Shown piece by piece: positions 16,857 through 25,358 of a stretch of 64,000 bases of DNA. The notes under the pieces were generated by a model. The model was not told the origin of the DNA, did not search any database, and saw only the letters and a program-made list of their open reading frames with translations. The number at the start of each line of letters is the position of its first letter. The first letter of the stretch is position 1. A program made the position numbers and the translations under genes. The stretch covers positions 1,786,992 to 1,850,991 of the forward strand of contig CP054183.1 of NCBI GenBank assembly GCA_015709695.1, read 5' to 3'. This DNA comes from Gammaproteobacteria bacterium (GTDB lineage: Bacteria; Pseudomonadota; Gammaproteobacteria; Steroidobacterales; GCA-2729495).

Positions 16857-19265
16857 TCAGTCGGCGTTGCGGGCGAGGCGGAAGCCGACATCCAGCCGGC
16901 CCTGGTCGCCGAAATCGCGGTAGGCGAAGCGCAGCTCGCTGATGCTGGCCTGGCGCCAGCTGGAGCCGCGGATCACGTGGTACTGGCCGGTATCGGCACC
17001 CTGCGGGTCGACGAGCACGGCATCGCCCGCGCCGTACACGCTGTAGCGGTCGTTCACCCACTCCGCGGCATTGCCGCCGAGGTCGAAGAAGCCGAGCGGA
17101 CTCGGCCGGAAGCGGCCGACCGGCGCGGTCACCGGATAGCCGTCGTCGTAGTCGCCGAGCACGTTGGCGACGATACCCCTGGCGGACTTGTCGGCGAAGT
17201 TGCCGGACTCGGGTTCAGGCGGCATCTGGTCTCCCCACGGGTAGCGGCGCTCGCCACCGCCGCCATTGTAGCGGCTCGCCCACTCCCACTCCGCCTCCGT
17301 GGGCAGGCGATAGCCCCGGGTCGCGGGCTCGGCCAGGCGCAGCGCGCCATCGCGCAGCACGTAGGCCGGCGGCAGGCCCTCGCGGTCGCTCAGCCAGTTG
17401 CAGTAGCTGGCCGCGTCCTCCCAGCCGAGCATCACCACCGGGTGATCGCTGCCTGCGAGCTGCTTGTACTTCTCGGCACCCGAGGTGTGGCTGGGCCGGA
17501 ACTCGCGGTACTCGCGGTTGGTCACCTCGCGCAGGCCGATGTAGTAGGCGCGCGTGATGCGCACCCGTCGCTGGGTCTCGTTGGGCCGCCGGCCCTGCTC
17601 CCGGCGCGGCGCGCCGGTCTCGAACTCGCCGGGACCGACCAGCCGCAGCTCCTGGCCCTGCTTCGTGGTGACCGTCTTCGGCACCGCTGCCATCACCGCC
17701 TGCTGCGGTGTCAGCAGGCGCGCCTGCACCCGCTGCGGCATGCCCGGCCGCGGCGTCACCTCGGTGACGTAGCTGGCATAGCCCGCCTTGCGCAGCTCGA
17801 TGCGATGGGGCACCGCGAGCAGCTGCAGCTCCTGTCCGGCGGGGCCACGCGCGACGCCATCGACGAGGACCTCCGCATCCGGCGGCTCGCTCTCCACGCG
17901 CACCACGCCGAGCCGGGCCGCCAGTTCCACGTGCAGCGACGCCGAACCACGGCGCTCCACGGCGACGCTGCGCGTGGCGGTCTCGTGGCCGGGCTTCGCC
18001 ACCAGCACCGTGTGGGAGCGACCCGGGGCGATCTCCGTCTCCAGCGGTGTCACGCCGCGGTAGCGGCCATCGATGCTGACCGCGGCGCCCGCCGGCAGGC
18101 TCACCACCTCCAGCAGGCCATCGGCTTCCTGCAGGGTCACCGGTGGCAGCGTCAGCTTCTGCCCGGCCGTCACCTGCAGCGACTGGCGCCAGGGCTTGTA
18201 GCCTTCGAGCCGCAGCTCGATCTGCGCCTGGCCGCTGGCGACCGGCACGGTCGCCGGCGTGACGCCCAGCGCCTCCCCGCCCACGCTGATGCGCGCGCCG
18301 GGCGGCTCGCTGCGGATGTCGACATCGGCCCAGTCGGGCACGAGCGCCACCCGCACGGCCTGGCGCTCGCCGCGGCCGGTGACTTCCACCGTGGTCTCGT
18401 AGGGCTGGTAGCGGGCGGCCACCACGCGCAGCCGGTGGCTGCCGGCGGCCACGGCATAGCTGCCATCGGCCGCGGGCTGCTGCGGCTGGCCGTCGACGCT
18501 CAGCTGCAGGGACCCGCTCGGAGCACCCTCCAGCACCAGTCGCCCGGGCAGCGGCTTCAGGCTGAAATGGAAATCCTGGCTGCGCTCCTCGCCCACCACC
18601 AGTGGCGCCGTCAGCGGTTCGTGGCCATCGGCCGCCAGTTCCACGGTGTAACGGCCCGGGTGCAGCAGGTAGCGCCCACCGAGCTGCAGTGGCAGCCAGC
18701 TGCCACGCAGCGTCACCCGCGCCTGCGCCGGCGTCACCTGGATGCCGACGGCCCGCGCGGTGAACAGTTCCAGCGCCAGCAGGGCCAGCAGCGCGAGGCT
18801 GCCGTACAGCCACCAGGGCCGGCGGCGGCGCCCGGCCGGTGGCGGCGCCCGCAGGCGCTCCGCCGTGATGGCCGGCCCGGGCGCGGCGGCCGCCGTGGCT
18901 GCCACCGGCGGCAGCGTCGCGTACTCGGTGTCCGTGTAGGCCACCGAGAAGCGCAATGCCTCGGCATCGAAATGGCATTCGATGCGCAGCGCGCCGGCGG
19001 TGATGACATCGCCGTCCTCCAGCCAGCCGGTGGCGGCTGCGGGCGCGGCGTTGACGGCCAGGGTCGTGCCACCGGCGGCCGCACTGGCCGTGGCCTGCAG
19101 GAAGGGGCGCCCATCGAGGCAGCCGATGAGGCCGAGGATCTCCCCGGTGACGGGACCGGGTACGCGGATGTCGGCCGCCGAGCCGCTGCCGATGCGGATC
19201 GGCAGCTCGGCGTCCGTGAGCCGCCGTGTGCCCGCCGGCGAACCGATGACCAGCGGGCGGTTCAG
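16857..19265 (-). CDS. FHA-like / transmembrane / PEGA / FGE-sulfatase-fold protein
   Basis: Protein of about 802 residues. In order: an FHA-like cytoplasmic domain (about 15-100, with LPIRIGSGSAADIRVPG), a transmembrane helix (about 150-170), several PEGA-type repeats with PPGARISVGGEALGVTPA and PAGAAVSIDGRYRGVTPLE, and a C-terminal formylglycine-generating-enzyme fold (about 520-802: GYRLPTEAEWEWASR, FDLGGNAAEWVNDRY, VGFRLARN). The catalytic cysteines of true FGE are absent, so this is probably a binding module. The start is odd: coding-like sequence reaches back to the kinase stop, yet the frame has no ATG or GTG there. CTG at 19265, overlapping the kinase TGA, is my placeholder; the only conventional candidate, TTG at 18956, would delete the FHA-like domain. 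Confidence 0.78.
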   Translation of the reverse strand: MNRPLVIGSPAGTRRLTDAELPIRIGSGSAADIRVPGPVTGEILGLIGCLDGRPFLQATASAAAGGTTLAVNAAPAAATGWLEDGDVITAGALRIECHFDAEALRFSVAYTDTEYATLPPVAATAAAAPGPAITAERLRAPPPAGRRRRPWWLYGSLALLALLALELFTARAVGIQVTPAQARVTLRGSWLPLQLGGRYLLHPGRYTVELAADGHEPLTAPLVVGEERSQDFHFSLKPLPGRLVLEGAPSGSLQLSVDGQPQQPAADGSYAVAAGSHRLRVVAARYQPYETTVEVTGRGERQAVRVALVPDWADVDIRSEPPGARISVGGEALGVTPATVPVASGQAQIELRLEGYKPWRQSLQVTAGQKLTLPPVTLQEADGLLEVVSLPAGAAVSIDGRYRGVTPLETEIAPGRSHTVLVAKPGHETATRSVAVERRGSASLHVELAARLGVVRVESEPPDAEVLVDGVARGPAGQELQLLAVPHRIELRKAGYASYVTEVTPRPGMPQRVQARLLTPQQAVMAAVPKTVTTKQGQELRLVGPGEFETGAPRREQGRRPNETQRRVRITRAYYIGLREVTNREYREFRPSHTSGAEKYKQLAGSDHPVVMLGWEDAASYCNWLSDREGLPPAYVLRDGALRLAEPATRGYRLPTEAEWEWASRYNGGGGERRYPWGDQMPPEPESGNFADKSARGIVANVLGDYDDGYPVTAPVGRFRPSPLGFFDLGGNAAEWVNDRYSVYGAGDAVLVDPQGADTGQYHVIRGSSWRQASISELRFAYRDFGDQGRLDVGFRLARNAD

Positions 19266-21577
19266 ATGGCGTCCTCGCAGCGCACTACCACCGGCGGCTG
19301 CGCGCCGCCCGCAACCACGCGAAAGCTGCGACGCACGTCGCGATAGCCGGCGCGCGCGCCGACGGCCGTGTAGGTGCCGGGGCGCAGCGCCAGCGTGCGC
19401 GTGCTGAAGGCGCCGAGGCGCCCCACCTTGAATATGGTCACCTCGGTGAGGTTATCGGACTCCAGCTGCACCGGCACCGGGGTGGCGCCGACGCTGACCA
19501 GGCGCTCGAGTTCGGCAACCTGCCCGGAGAGCAGCGGGCCCGGTTGCGGCGTCTCCTTCGCCGTCTCCCTGGCGGTGGCGAGCAGGCTGCGCGCCGCGGC
19601 AAGCACGGCGTCGTCGTTGAAGTGGTCGGCGTTGGCGATCGCGGCGCGCAGGCGCGTGTCGAGGTCCAGCCGCGCGCGGACCCGCTCCTGGCCTTCGCGC
19701 GCGGCCACGAGGTTGGCATCGACGCCGAGCATGGCCTCGTAACTGCGTGCGGCATCGCCCCAGCGCTCGGCCTGCTCGAAGGCGCGGGCCTCGGCCTGCC
19801 GTGCCGCGAGCTGGGCGAGCTTGCTGTCGGCATCGAGTTGCGCCAGGGCTGCCTGTGCCGCGGCATCCCCCGGCTGCGCCTGCAACGCGGCGGTGAAGGC
19901 CGCGCGCGCGGCGCCACTGCGGCCCGCGGCCTGCTCGGCGAGGCCGCGCGCCATCTGCGTCTCGTAGCTGTCGCGCGCCACGGCGCGGGAGAGCCGCGTC
20001 ACGCCCTCGCCGGCCGGCGCCGAGGCCGGATCGAGCGACGCCGCCTGGCGGTACAGCTCGAGCGCCTGCGCGCGCTGGCCGGCGCCTTCCGCTGCCTGGG
20101 CCCGCGACAGCAGCGCCAGCAGCTGGTCGAGGTGGCCGGCGCGCTCCAGCCCGCGGCGGGCGGCGGCGTTGCCGGGATCCACGGCCAGGGCCGCGGTGAA
20201 GCCCGCGGTGGCCTCGGCCTGCCGACCGGCGAGCAATCCCGCCTCGCCGGCAGCCAGGGTATCGGCGAGCCGCCGTGGCGCGCTCGCCAGCAAGGCGCGG
20301 CCCAGTGTCGTGGCCGAACGGTAGCCCGCCAGCGCCGCGGCCAGGTCCCGCCCGCGATAGGCCGCATCGGCAGCCTGGGCCTGCTCGCGCAGGGCAGTCC
20401 AGTCGGCGCCACCCCAGCGTTCGGCCCCGGCCTTCTTCAACTCGTCGTCGAGGCGCAGGAACTCGCCCAGCGCCCCATCGAGTTCGGCGCTCGATACCGG
20501 CTGCGCGGACGCCGGCGGTGGGTTCGACGTTGCCGCTGATTCGGCCGCGACGGCCGGCGACGCGGCCGGCACCGGCGCTGCCGGGGGTGCCACCCGCGGC
20601 GCGCGCGCGCGCATCCAGTCCGGCAGGAAGCCGATGACCAGCACCGCCACGACCAGCAGCAGCGCCAGGCCGCCGTACACAGCCGCCGCGGGCAGGCCCC
20701 GGCGGCGCGGCGGGCCCGCCGCGGCGGGCGCCTGCGCCGTGGCGCGTCGCGCCACGGCAAGGATGCCGCCAGCGGCCGCCGGGTCGTTGGCCTGAAGAGC
20801 GGCCTGGGCATCGTCCAGAATCGCCGCCAGCGAGGCACGCAGCGCCGCGGCGCTCGCCGGACGGCGCGCCGCATCCTTGTCCAGTGTCGCGGCCAGCAGC
20901 GCGCGCAGCGCCGCAGGCAGCGCCGCGCCACCGAGGTCGGTCATCGGGATGCGCGGCGCCTCGCTGCGGATGCGCATCGCGTCCACGGCGGGATGGAACA
21001 GCGGCTCACCCGCCAGCAGCTCGCAGGCCATGGCGCCCAGGGCATAGACGTCATCGGCGACGGCGGGCGGCGCGCCATCGAGCTGCTGCGGGCTCATCGC
21101 CGGCAGCGTGCCGCCCCGGTCCCCGGCTGCCGTGCCGAAATCGCTGATGAGCCAGCGGCCATCCGCCTCGTGCAGCACGTTGGCCGGCTTGAGATCGCGG
21201 TGCACGATGCCCTGGCGGTGCGCGTGATCGAGCGCCTCGGCCACATCCAGCAGCGCGGCGAGCACGCTGCGCCACCCGGCGCCGCGGAGCTGGCCGAGGT
21301 CCCCGCCCTCGACACGGGGCATGACCACGCAGGCCGGCGGCCCGTCGATGAACTCCAGCGGACGCAGGATGCCCGGATGCACGAGCGCGCGCGCCTGCAG
21401 GAACCCGGCACGCAGCAGCTGCGCGTCAGCGGCCTCGTCACCGGCGATCTTCAGCGCCACCGGGCGGGCCTCTGCCCCGTCCTCGGCGGCCCAGACCTCG
21501 GCGTGGCCGCCGCGGCCGAGCAGGCGCAGCAGCCGGAACCGCCCGGCCACGGTGCTTCCCGCCGTCAGCTGTGGCAT
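19262..21577 (-). CDS. Membrane Ser/Thr protein kinase with periplasmic repeat region
   Basis: Hanks-type kinase of 771 residues. The cytoplasmic catalytic domain (about 10-255) has the glycine loop GRGGHAEV (21-28), the ATP lysine Lys43 in VALKI, the catalytic loop HRDLKPANV (Asp128) and DFGTA (Asp146), so it looks active. A proline-rich linker leads to one transmembrane helix (about 297-318). The rest, predicted outside the membrane, contains TPR-like helical repeats and a short PEGA-like beta domain ending in VVVRCEDAI. It follows the second lipoprotein gene by 12 bases. The expected targets are FHA-domain partners encoded downstream. No PP2C-type phosphatase was found in the window. Confidence 0.9.
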   Translation of the reverse strand: MPQLTAGSTVAGRFRLLRLLGRGGHAEVWAAEDGAEARPVALKIAGDEAADAQLLRAGFLQARALVHPGILRPLEFIDGPPACVVMPRVEGGDLGQLRGAGWRSVLAALLDVAEALDHAHRQGIVHRDLKPANVLHEADGRWLISDFGTAAGDRGGTLPAMSPQQLDGAPPAVADDVYALGAMACELLAGEPLFHPAVDAMRIRSEAPRIPMTDLGGAALPAALRALLAATLDKDAARRPASAAALRASLAAILDDAQAALQANDPAAAGGILAVARRATAQAPAAAGPPRRRGLPAAAVYGGLALLLVVAVLVIGFLPDWMRARAPRVAPPAAPVPAASPAVAAESAATSNPPPASAQPVSSAELDGALGEFLRLDDELKKAGAERWGGADWTALREQAQAADAAYRGRDLAAALAGYRSATTLGRALLASAPRRLADTLAAGEAGLLAGRQAEATAGFTAALAVDPGNAAARRGLERAGHLDQLLALLSRAQAAEGAGQRAQALELYRQAASLDPASAPAGEGVTRLSRAVARDSYETQMARGLAEQAAGRSGAARAAFTAALQAQPGDAAAQAALAQLDADSKLAQLAARQAEARAFEQAERWGDAARSYEAMLGVDANLVAAREGQERVRARLDLDTRLRAAIANADHFNDDAVLAAARSLLATARETAKETPQPGPLLSGQVAELERLVSVGATPVPVQLESDNLTEVTIFKVGRLGAFSTRTLALRPGTYTAVGARAGYRDVRRSFRVVAGGAQPPVVVRCEDAI

Positions 21578-21589
21578 GCGCGCTGGCGC

Positions 21590-22822
21590 TCAGCCGCTGG
21601 CGGCCGGCGCGGCGGCTGCGGGTGGTGGCGGCAGGCCGGTTTCCTTTTCATAGATCTGCCGCAGCAATTGCCGCCATTCCTTGTAGCGCTCCTCGGCGCT
21701 GCCGGTCAGGCGCAGGGTCTGGCCCTCGACCTCCACCACCAGCGGCTCGGCCTCCGCCTCCAGCGACTTGCCCTGCTCCTTCAGGCCTTCGCGGGCAATG
21801 CTGGCCTCGGCGGACTTGCCCATGCCCGCCTTGATGCCTTCGATGCCGCCCATGACGCCGACCATGGTGACGGCGCTGTTGCTGCCACCGGAGCCCTCGT
21901 AGAGCACGGCGCCGAGGATGGCGGCACCGCCGAGCAGGTAGCGCAGCATCGCCGAGCGCTTGAGGTCCTGGTACTTGATCGTCTCCTCGCGCGACACCTT
22001 GCGCCAGTCCTCGTAGGGCCCGGTGAGGTCGTAGTAGAGCGAGGCGTAGTACTCGTTGAGCGTGTCGGCCACCGCATACTCGCGCTCGCGCACGGCGCGC
22101 ATGCGCACCAGCATCGGGTCGTCGGCCGCAGGCAGCCGCTGCAGGCTGTAGATCCCGTTGCGGCCCTTCGCCAGGTAGCCCTCGAAGGCGCTCGGCACCA
22201 GGTCCGCCGCATAGCGCAGCTCCGCCACCTCGTGCACGGCCTGCAGCTCCCGCGCCGAGAGCTTGCGGCGCGCTTCCAGCAGGTCGTTGGCGATCTCGTT
22301 GTAGACGTTCTGGTACGGATCCTGCGTCCGGTCGCGGTACTTCGAGTAGGCCTTCTCGGGAACCCGCGTCCGGTAGGTCTTGTTCAGCCACTCGCGACCG
22401 GTGGCGTCCCAGGCGCCGGCGCGGATCACCACGTCCAGGCCATCGGACTGGTCGATGCGGCCCCAGACCAGCAGGTCCACCGAATCGGACTTCTCCGGCA
22501 GCACCCACACCGGGCCCCACTGGCCGCTCGCCTCCAGCGTGGTCTTGAGGTGGAAGGGCATGTAGCGCGCCTCGGCGCGCCGCACCTCCGGGAACACCAG
22601 GCTGTCGGCATCGGCGTCGCCCTCGGCGACACCGGGATCGAACAGCACGATGCCGACGTCGAGCAGTTCGGCCTCGGGCACCTGCTGCTCGGTGCGCTCC
22701 AGTGCCACCGTGTCGTACTTGATGTTGCGCGAGGTCGAGCACGCCGTGAGCAGCAGGACCGCCGCCATCGCCGCGACCACGGCAGCGGCACGCAACCAGC
22801 GGCGGTTCAGCACGGCCGCCAC
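21590..22822 (-). CDS. Lipoprotein of the kinase/FHA/channel cluster, unknown
   Basis: Protein of 410 residues with a lipoprotein signal: hydrophobic core then LLLTACS, lipidated Cys28. The mature protein begins with RNIKYDTVALER and is mostly charged and helical, with tyrosine-rich repeats (NEYYASLYYDLTGPYEDW). A hydrophobic glycine-rich stretch (LLGGAAILGAVLYEG and VTMVGVMGGIEGI) lies at about 290-340, and a proline/alanine tail ends it. No family is recognised. GTG at 22822 is chosen because a GAGG motif lies five bases upstream and it begins seven bases after the previous stop; GTG at 22813 is an alternative. It probably sits in the envelope, working with the kinase's outer region. Confidence 0.75.
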   Translation of the reverse strand: MAAVLNRRWLRAAAVVAAMAAVLLLTACSTSRNIKYDTVALERTEQQVPEAELLDVGIVLFDPGVAEGDADADSLVFPEVRRAEARYMPFHLKTTLEASGQWGPVWVLPEKSDSVDLLVWGRIDQSDGLDVVIRAGAWDATGREWLNKTYRTRVPEKAYSKYRDRTQDPYQNVYNEIANDLLEARRKLSARELQAVHEVAELRYAADLVPSAFEGYLAKGRNGIYSLQRLPAADDPMLVRMRAVREREYAVADTLNEYYASLYYDLTGPYEDWRKVSREETIKYQDLKRSAMLRYLLGGAAILGAVLYEGSGGSNSAVTMVGVMGGIEGIKAGMGKSAEASIAREGLKEQGKSLEAEAEPLVVEVEGQTLRLTGSAEERYKEWRQLLRQIYEKETGLPPPPAAAAPAASG

Positions 22823-22829
22823 GGCTGCC

Positions 22830-23894
22830 TCACTTGCGGATGCCGGTATGCCGGCGGTACTGGTCCCATAGCGCCTCGCGTACCTTGGGGTCCTTCTCGG
22901 CGAGCGCCGCCTCGCGCAGCTGCCGGGCCACCTGGTCCTCGCCCGTGCCGTCCTGGGGAATGTCGGCGGGAATGTCCGGCGCCGCGCTGCCCGCCTGCTC
23001 CGCGCCCCTGCCCGAGGTGCCGCTGCCGGCATTGCCCGGCTGCTGCTGACCCGGACCGCCCGCTTCACTGCCACCGGCGCTGCTGCCCGTGTTGGCGGCA
23101 CCGGCCTCGGCCGTGCCGCCGCCGGCGTTACCGCCCGGCATCCCGGCCGGTCCGGCGGCACCACCCGGACCGGTATCCGCGACACCGCCGGGGAAGCGGC
23201 CGCCCGCCACGCCGGTGCCCTTCACGGCGCCGGCATCCGCCGCCTCGCGTGACTGCGCACCCTGGCCCGAACCCTTGCCCGCCGAAGCCAGCACTTCCCG
23301 CTCGCGGGCGATCTCACCGTCGAAATCACCGAGCGACTTGTCGAAGGCACCCTGCGGATCATCGCCACCGCCGCCTGCACCGGCCTGGCCGACCTGGCCG
23401 GACTGGCTCGCCTGCCCAGCCTGACCAACCTGGCCGCCATGGCCCGACTGGCCATGCTGACTGACCTGGCCTGACTGGCCCGACTGGCCCGACTGGCCCG
23501 ACTGCCCGGCCTGGCCAACCTGGCCTGTCTGGCCACTCGAGCCGCCCTGGCTGCTCTGGCCGGACTGGCTGCCGGACTGGCCCTGCCGGCCACCCTGGGT
23601 GCCGCCTGGACTGCCTGCCTGGCTGCCTGCCTGGCTACCGGCCTGGCCACTGCCCTGGGCGCCGGGCAGACCCGCCGTTTGCCCACCCGGCTTGCCCGCG
23701 GTACCGGAGGCACCCTGGCTGCCCGAACTGCCCGGGGGCGGGCTGCCCATGCCACCGGACGGGGGCTGCCCCGCCCCGCCGGAGGGCGACTGCTGGCTGG
23801 CGCTGCTGCAGGCCGCCAGCACGACCGCCAGCAACAGCCCGGTACCGGCCAGGCGGCCGCCGGGACGCGGGGCGTTGCGGGAAACGGCGATCAT
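22830..23894 (-). CDS. Low-complexity Gly/Gln/Ser-rich lipoprotein
   Basis: Protein of 354 residues with a lipobox (VVLAACSS, Cys29) followed by a long disordered region dominated by Gly, Gln and Ser, including a block of GQSGQ-type repeats (about residues 100-175). After a short acidic helix (FDKSLGDFDGEIAREREVL) comes a second Gly/Ala-rich stretch. The C-terminus is a compact charged helix (DQVARQLREAALAEKDPKVREALWDQYRRHTG) that is probably the functional end. ATG at 23894 is selected because the signal peptide starts there; the upstream reading lacks coding character. First gene of the cluster, with the promoter presumably in 23895-24103. A flexible envelope tether is a reasonable guess, no more. 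Confidence 0.75.
   Translation of the reverse strand: MIAVSRNAPRPGGRLAGTGLLLAVVLAACSSASQQSPSGGAGQPPSGGMGSPPPGSSGSQGASGTAGKPGGQTAGLPGAQGSGQAGSQAGSQAGSPGGTQGGRQGQSGSQSGQSSQGGSSGQTGQVGQAGQSGQSGQSGQSGQVSQHGQSGHGGQVGQAGQASQSGQVGQAGAGGGGDDPQGAFDKSLGDFDGEIAREREVLASAGKGSGQGAQSREAADAGAVKGTGVAGGRFPGGVADTGPGGAAGPAGMPGGNAGGGTAEAGAANTGSSAGGSEAGGPGQQQPGNAGSGTSGRGAEQAGSAAPDIPADIPQDGTGEDQVARQLREAALAEKDPKVREALWDQYRRHTGIRK
23375..23590 (-). repeat. GQ/GQS codon repeat inside the lipoprotein gene
   Basis: Tandem short units of ctggccgac and ctggccaac type, encoding Gly-Gln-Ser and Gly-Gln-Val, run for about 215 bases. The repeat is in frame, imperfect, and likely to vary in length between strains. Confidence 0.6.
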
Positions 23895-24103
23895 GGTGAC
23901 GATTATATCGTCAGGCCCGCAGGCCCATCGGTCGCCAATGGCGCGGGGCCGGCCGGAAACGTGACATCCTCCTGAACATTGGAAGCGCGCCGGCCGCGCG
24001 GGTTCCCCGCCCGGAACGCCTGGCGATGCATCGCTGCCCCGACGGGCATCTGCTAGCATCCCGGCCCGCCGGAAATCGTCAAATCGCCCGCAAGGAGTCG
24101 CCC

Positions 24104-24583
24104 ATGGCACCCGCCGACGCCCTGGCCAGCAACCTGGCCAATCTCAGCAGCAAGACCGGTGCCGAGGTGCACCTGAGCGACTGGCTCACCATCACCCAGG
24201 AGATGGTGGACGACTTCGCCCGCGCCACCCGCGACCTGCAGTGGATCCACGTCGATGCGAAGCGCGCCGCCGCCGAATCACCCTACAAGGGCACCATCGC
24301 CCACGGCTACTTCACCCTCTCGCTCTATCCCTACCTTCGCGGCCTCGTGGACGCGTCGAAGCCGCTGTTCCCCGGCGTGAAGAACATCATCAACTACGGC
24401 ATCAACAAGCTGCGCTTCCCCAACGCGGTGCCAGTCGGCAGCCGCATCCGCGCGCGCTGCCGGCTGCTGGCGGTGGCCGAGGTGAAGAACAGCATCGAGC
24501 TCACCGAGGAATACACGGTGGAGATCGACGGCCAGTCGCGGCCGGCCTGCGTCGCCGAATGCGTCATGCGGCTGTACTTCTGA
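24104..24583 (+). CDS. MaoC family dehydratase
   Basis: Hot-dog fold (R)-specific enoyl-CoA hydratase-like protein of 159 residues. It has the hydratase 2 motif in DLQWIHVDAKRAA and GTIAHGYFTLSL, with Asp and His in the catalytic positions. ATG at 24104 has an AAGGAG ribosome-binding site seven bases upstream, so the longer reading from 24026 is rejected. It is followed after 12 bases by a crotonase gene. The two probably act in fatty acid or polyketide-like acyl-CoA chemistry; the substrate is not determined. Confidence 0.9.
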   Translation: MAPADALASNLANLSSKTGAEVHLSDWLTITQEMVDDFARATRDLQWIHVDAKRAAAESPYKGTIAHGYFTLSLYPYLRGLVDASKPLFPGVKNIINYGINKLRFPNAVPVGSRIRARCRLLAVAEVKNSIELTEEYTVEIDGQSRPACVAECVMRLYF

Positions 24584-24595
24584 GGGCCGCTGCCG

Positions 24596-25354
24596 ATGTC
24601 CAGTGATCTGATCGTCAGGCGCCGCGGCGCCGTCCTCCACCTCACCCTCAACCGCCCCGAGAAGCGCAACGCCCTGGCGCTGACCCTGCTCGACGAGATC
24701 GGCGCCACGCTCCGCGAGCATGCCGCCGACACCGGCATCCTCTGCGCCGTCATCAGCGGCGCCGGCGACAAGTGCTTCGCCGCCGGCGGCGACCTGCAGG
24801 AACTCGACGCCATCCGTTCGGCGGACGACACCCGCGCCATGAGCCGCCGCGGCCGCGCCGCGCTCGACCAGGTGCGCGCCTTCCCAGTGCCCGTCATCGC
24901 CACGCTCAACGGCCCGGCGCTCGGCGGCGGCGCCGAACTCGCGCTCGCCTGCGACCTGCGCATCGCCGCGCCCCACGCCGAGATCGGCTTCCTGCAGGCG
25001 CAGCTCGGCGTCACCACCGCCTGGGGCGGCGGTATCGACCTCGCCCTGACCGTCGGCGACCGGCGCGCGCTGCGCATCCTCGCCACCGCCGCGCGCATCG
25101 CACCGGCGCGCGCGCTCGAGATCGGCCTGGTCGACTGGATCTGCGCGCCCGGCCAGGCACTGGAATCCTGCCTCGACAGTTTCCTGGAGCCCTACCTCTG
25201 CCGCACCCGCGCCGTGCTCGAAGGCTGCAAGGCCCCCGTCGCCGCCGCCCGCCGCCGCGCCCACGCCGAACTCGCACCCGTCGAGGAACAACACTTCATC
25301 GCCAGCTGGACCAGCGAGGCCCACTGGACCGCCGTCGCTGCCCTGAGAAAATGA
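24596..25354 (+). CDS. Enoyl-CoA hydratase/isomerase family protein (crotonase fold)
   Basis: Crotonase-fold protein of 252 residues. Oxyanion-hole regions are visible in CFAAGGDLQEL and NGPALGGGAELALACDLRI. The first catalytic glutamate of classical hydratases (GGGAE) is kept. The position of the second is occupied by a Gln/Ala stretch (FLQAQLGVTTAWGGG), whereas true hydratases have PEI. The WGG block and the following RALRILATAARI look more like ethylmalonyl-CoA decarboxylase (ECHDC1-like) enzymes. It may therefore be a decarboxylase or isomerase and not a hydratase. It lies 12 bases after the MaoC gene on the same strand and converges on the FadD gene. Confidence 0.85.
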   Translation: MSSDLIVRRRGAVLHLTLNRPEKRNALALTLLDEIGATLREHAADTGILCAVISGAGDKCFAAGGDLQELDAIRSADDTRAMSRRGRAALDQVRAFPVPVIATLNGPALGGGAELALACDLRIAAPHAEIGFLQAQLGVTTAWGGGIDLALTVGDRRALRILATAARIAPARALEIGLVDWICAPGQALESCLDSFLEPYLCRTRAVLEGCKAPVAAARRRAHAELAPVEEQHFIASWTSEAHWTAVAALRK

Positions 25355-25358
25355 GAAA

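Noticed and set aside
15666..19346. Very long plus-strand reading frame opposite the FHA/channel genes
   Set aside because: It is His/Arg/Gln/Ala-rich low-complexity sequence typical of antisense frames in high-GC DNA, and the minus strand carries clear domains throughout.
23375..23590. Repeats that could suggest a CRISPR array
   Set aside because: Units are short, in frame and coding (Gly-Gln-Ser), with no regular 25-40 base spacers and no cas genes.
12199..23894. Type VI secretion post-translational module (PpkA/Fha)
   Set aside because: A kinase and FHA domains are present, but no TssB/C, VgrG, Hcp, ClpV or TssM genes lie nearby, and the channel plus vWA pair is foreign to T6SS.
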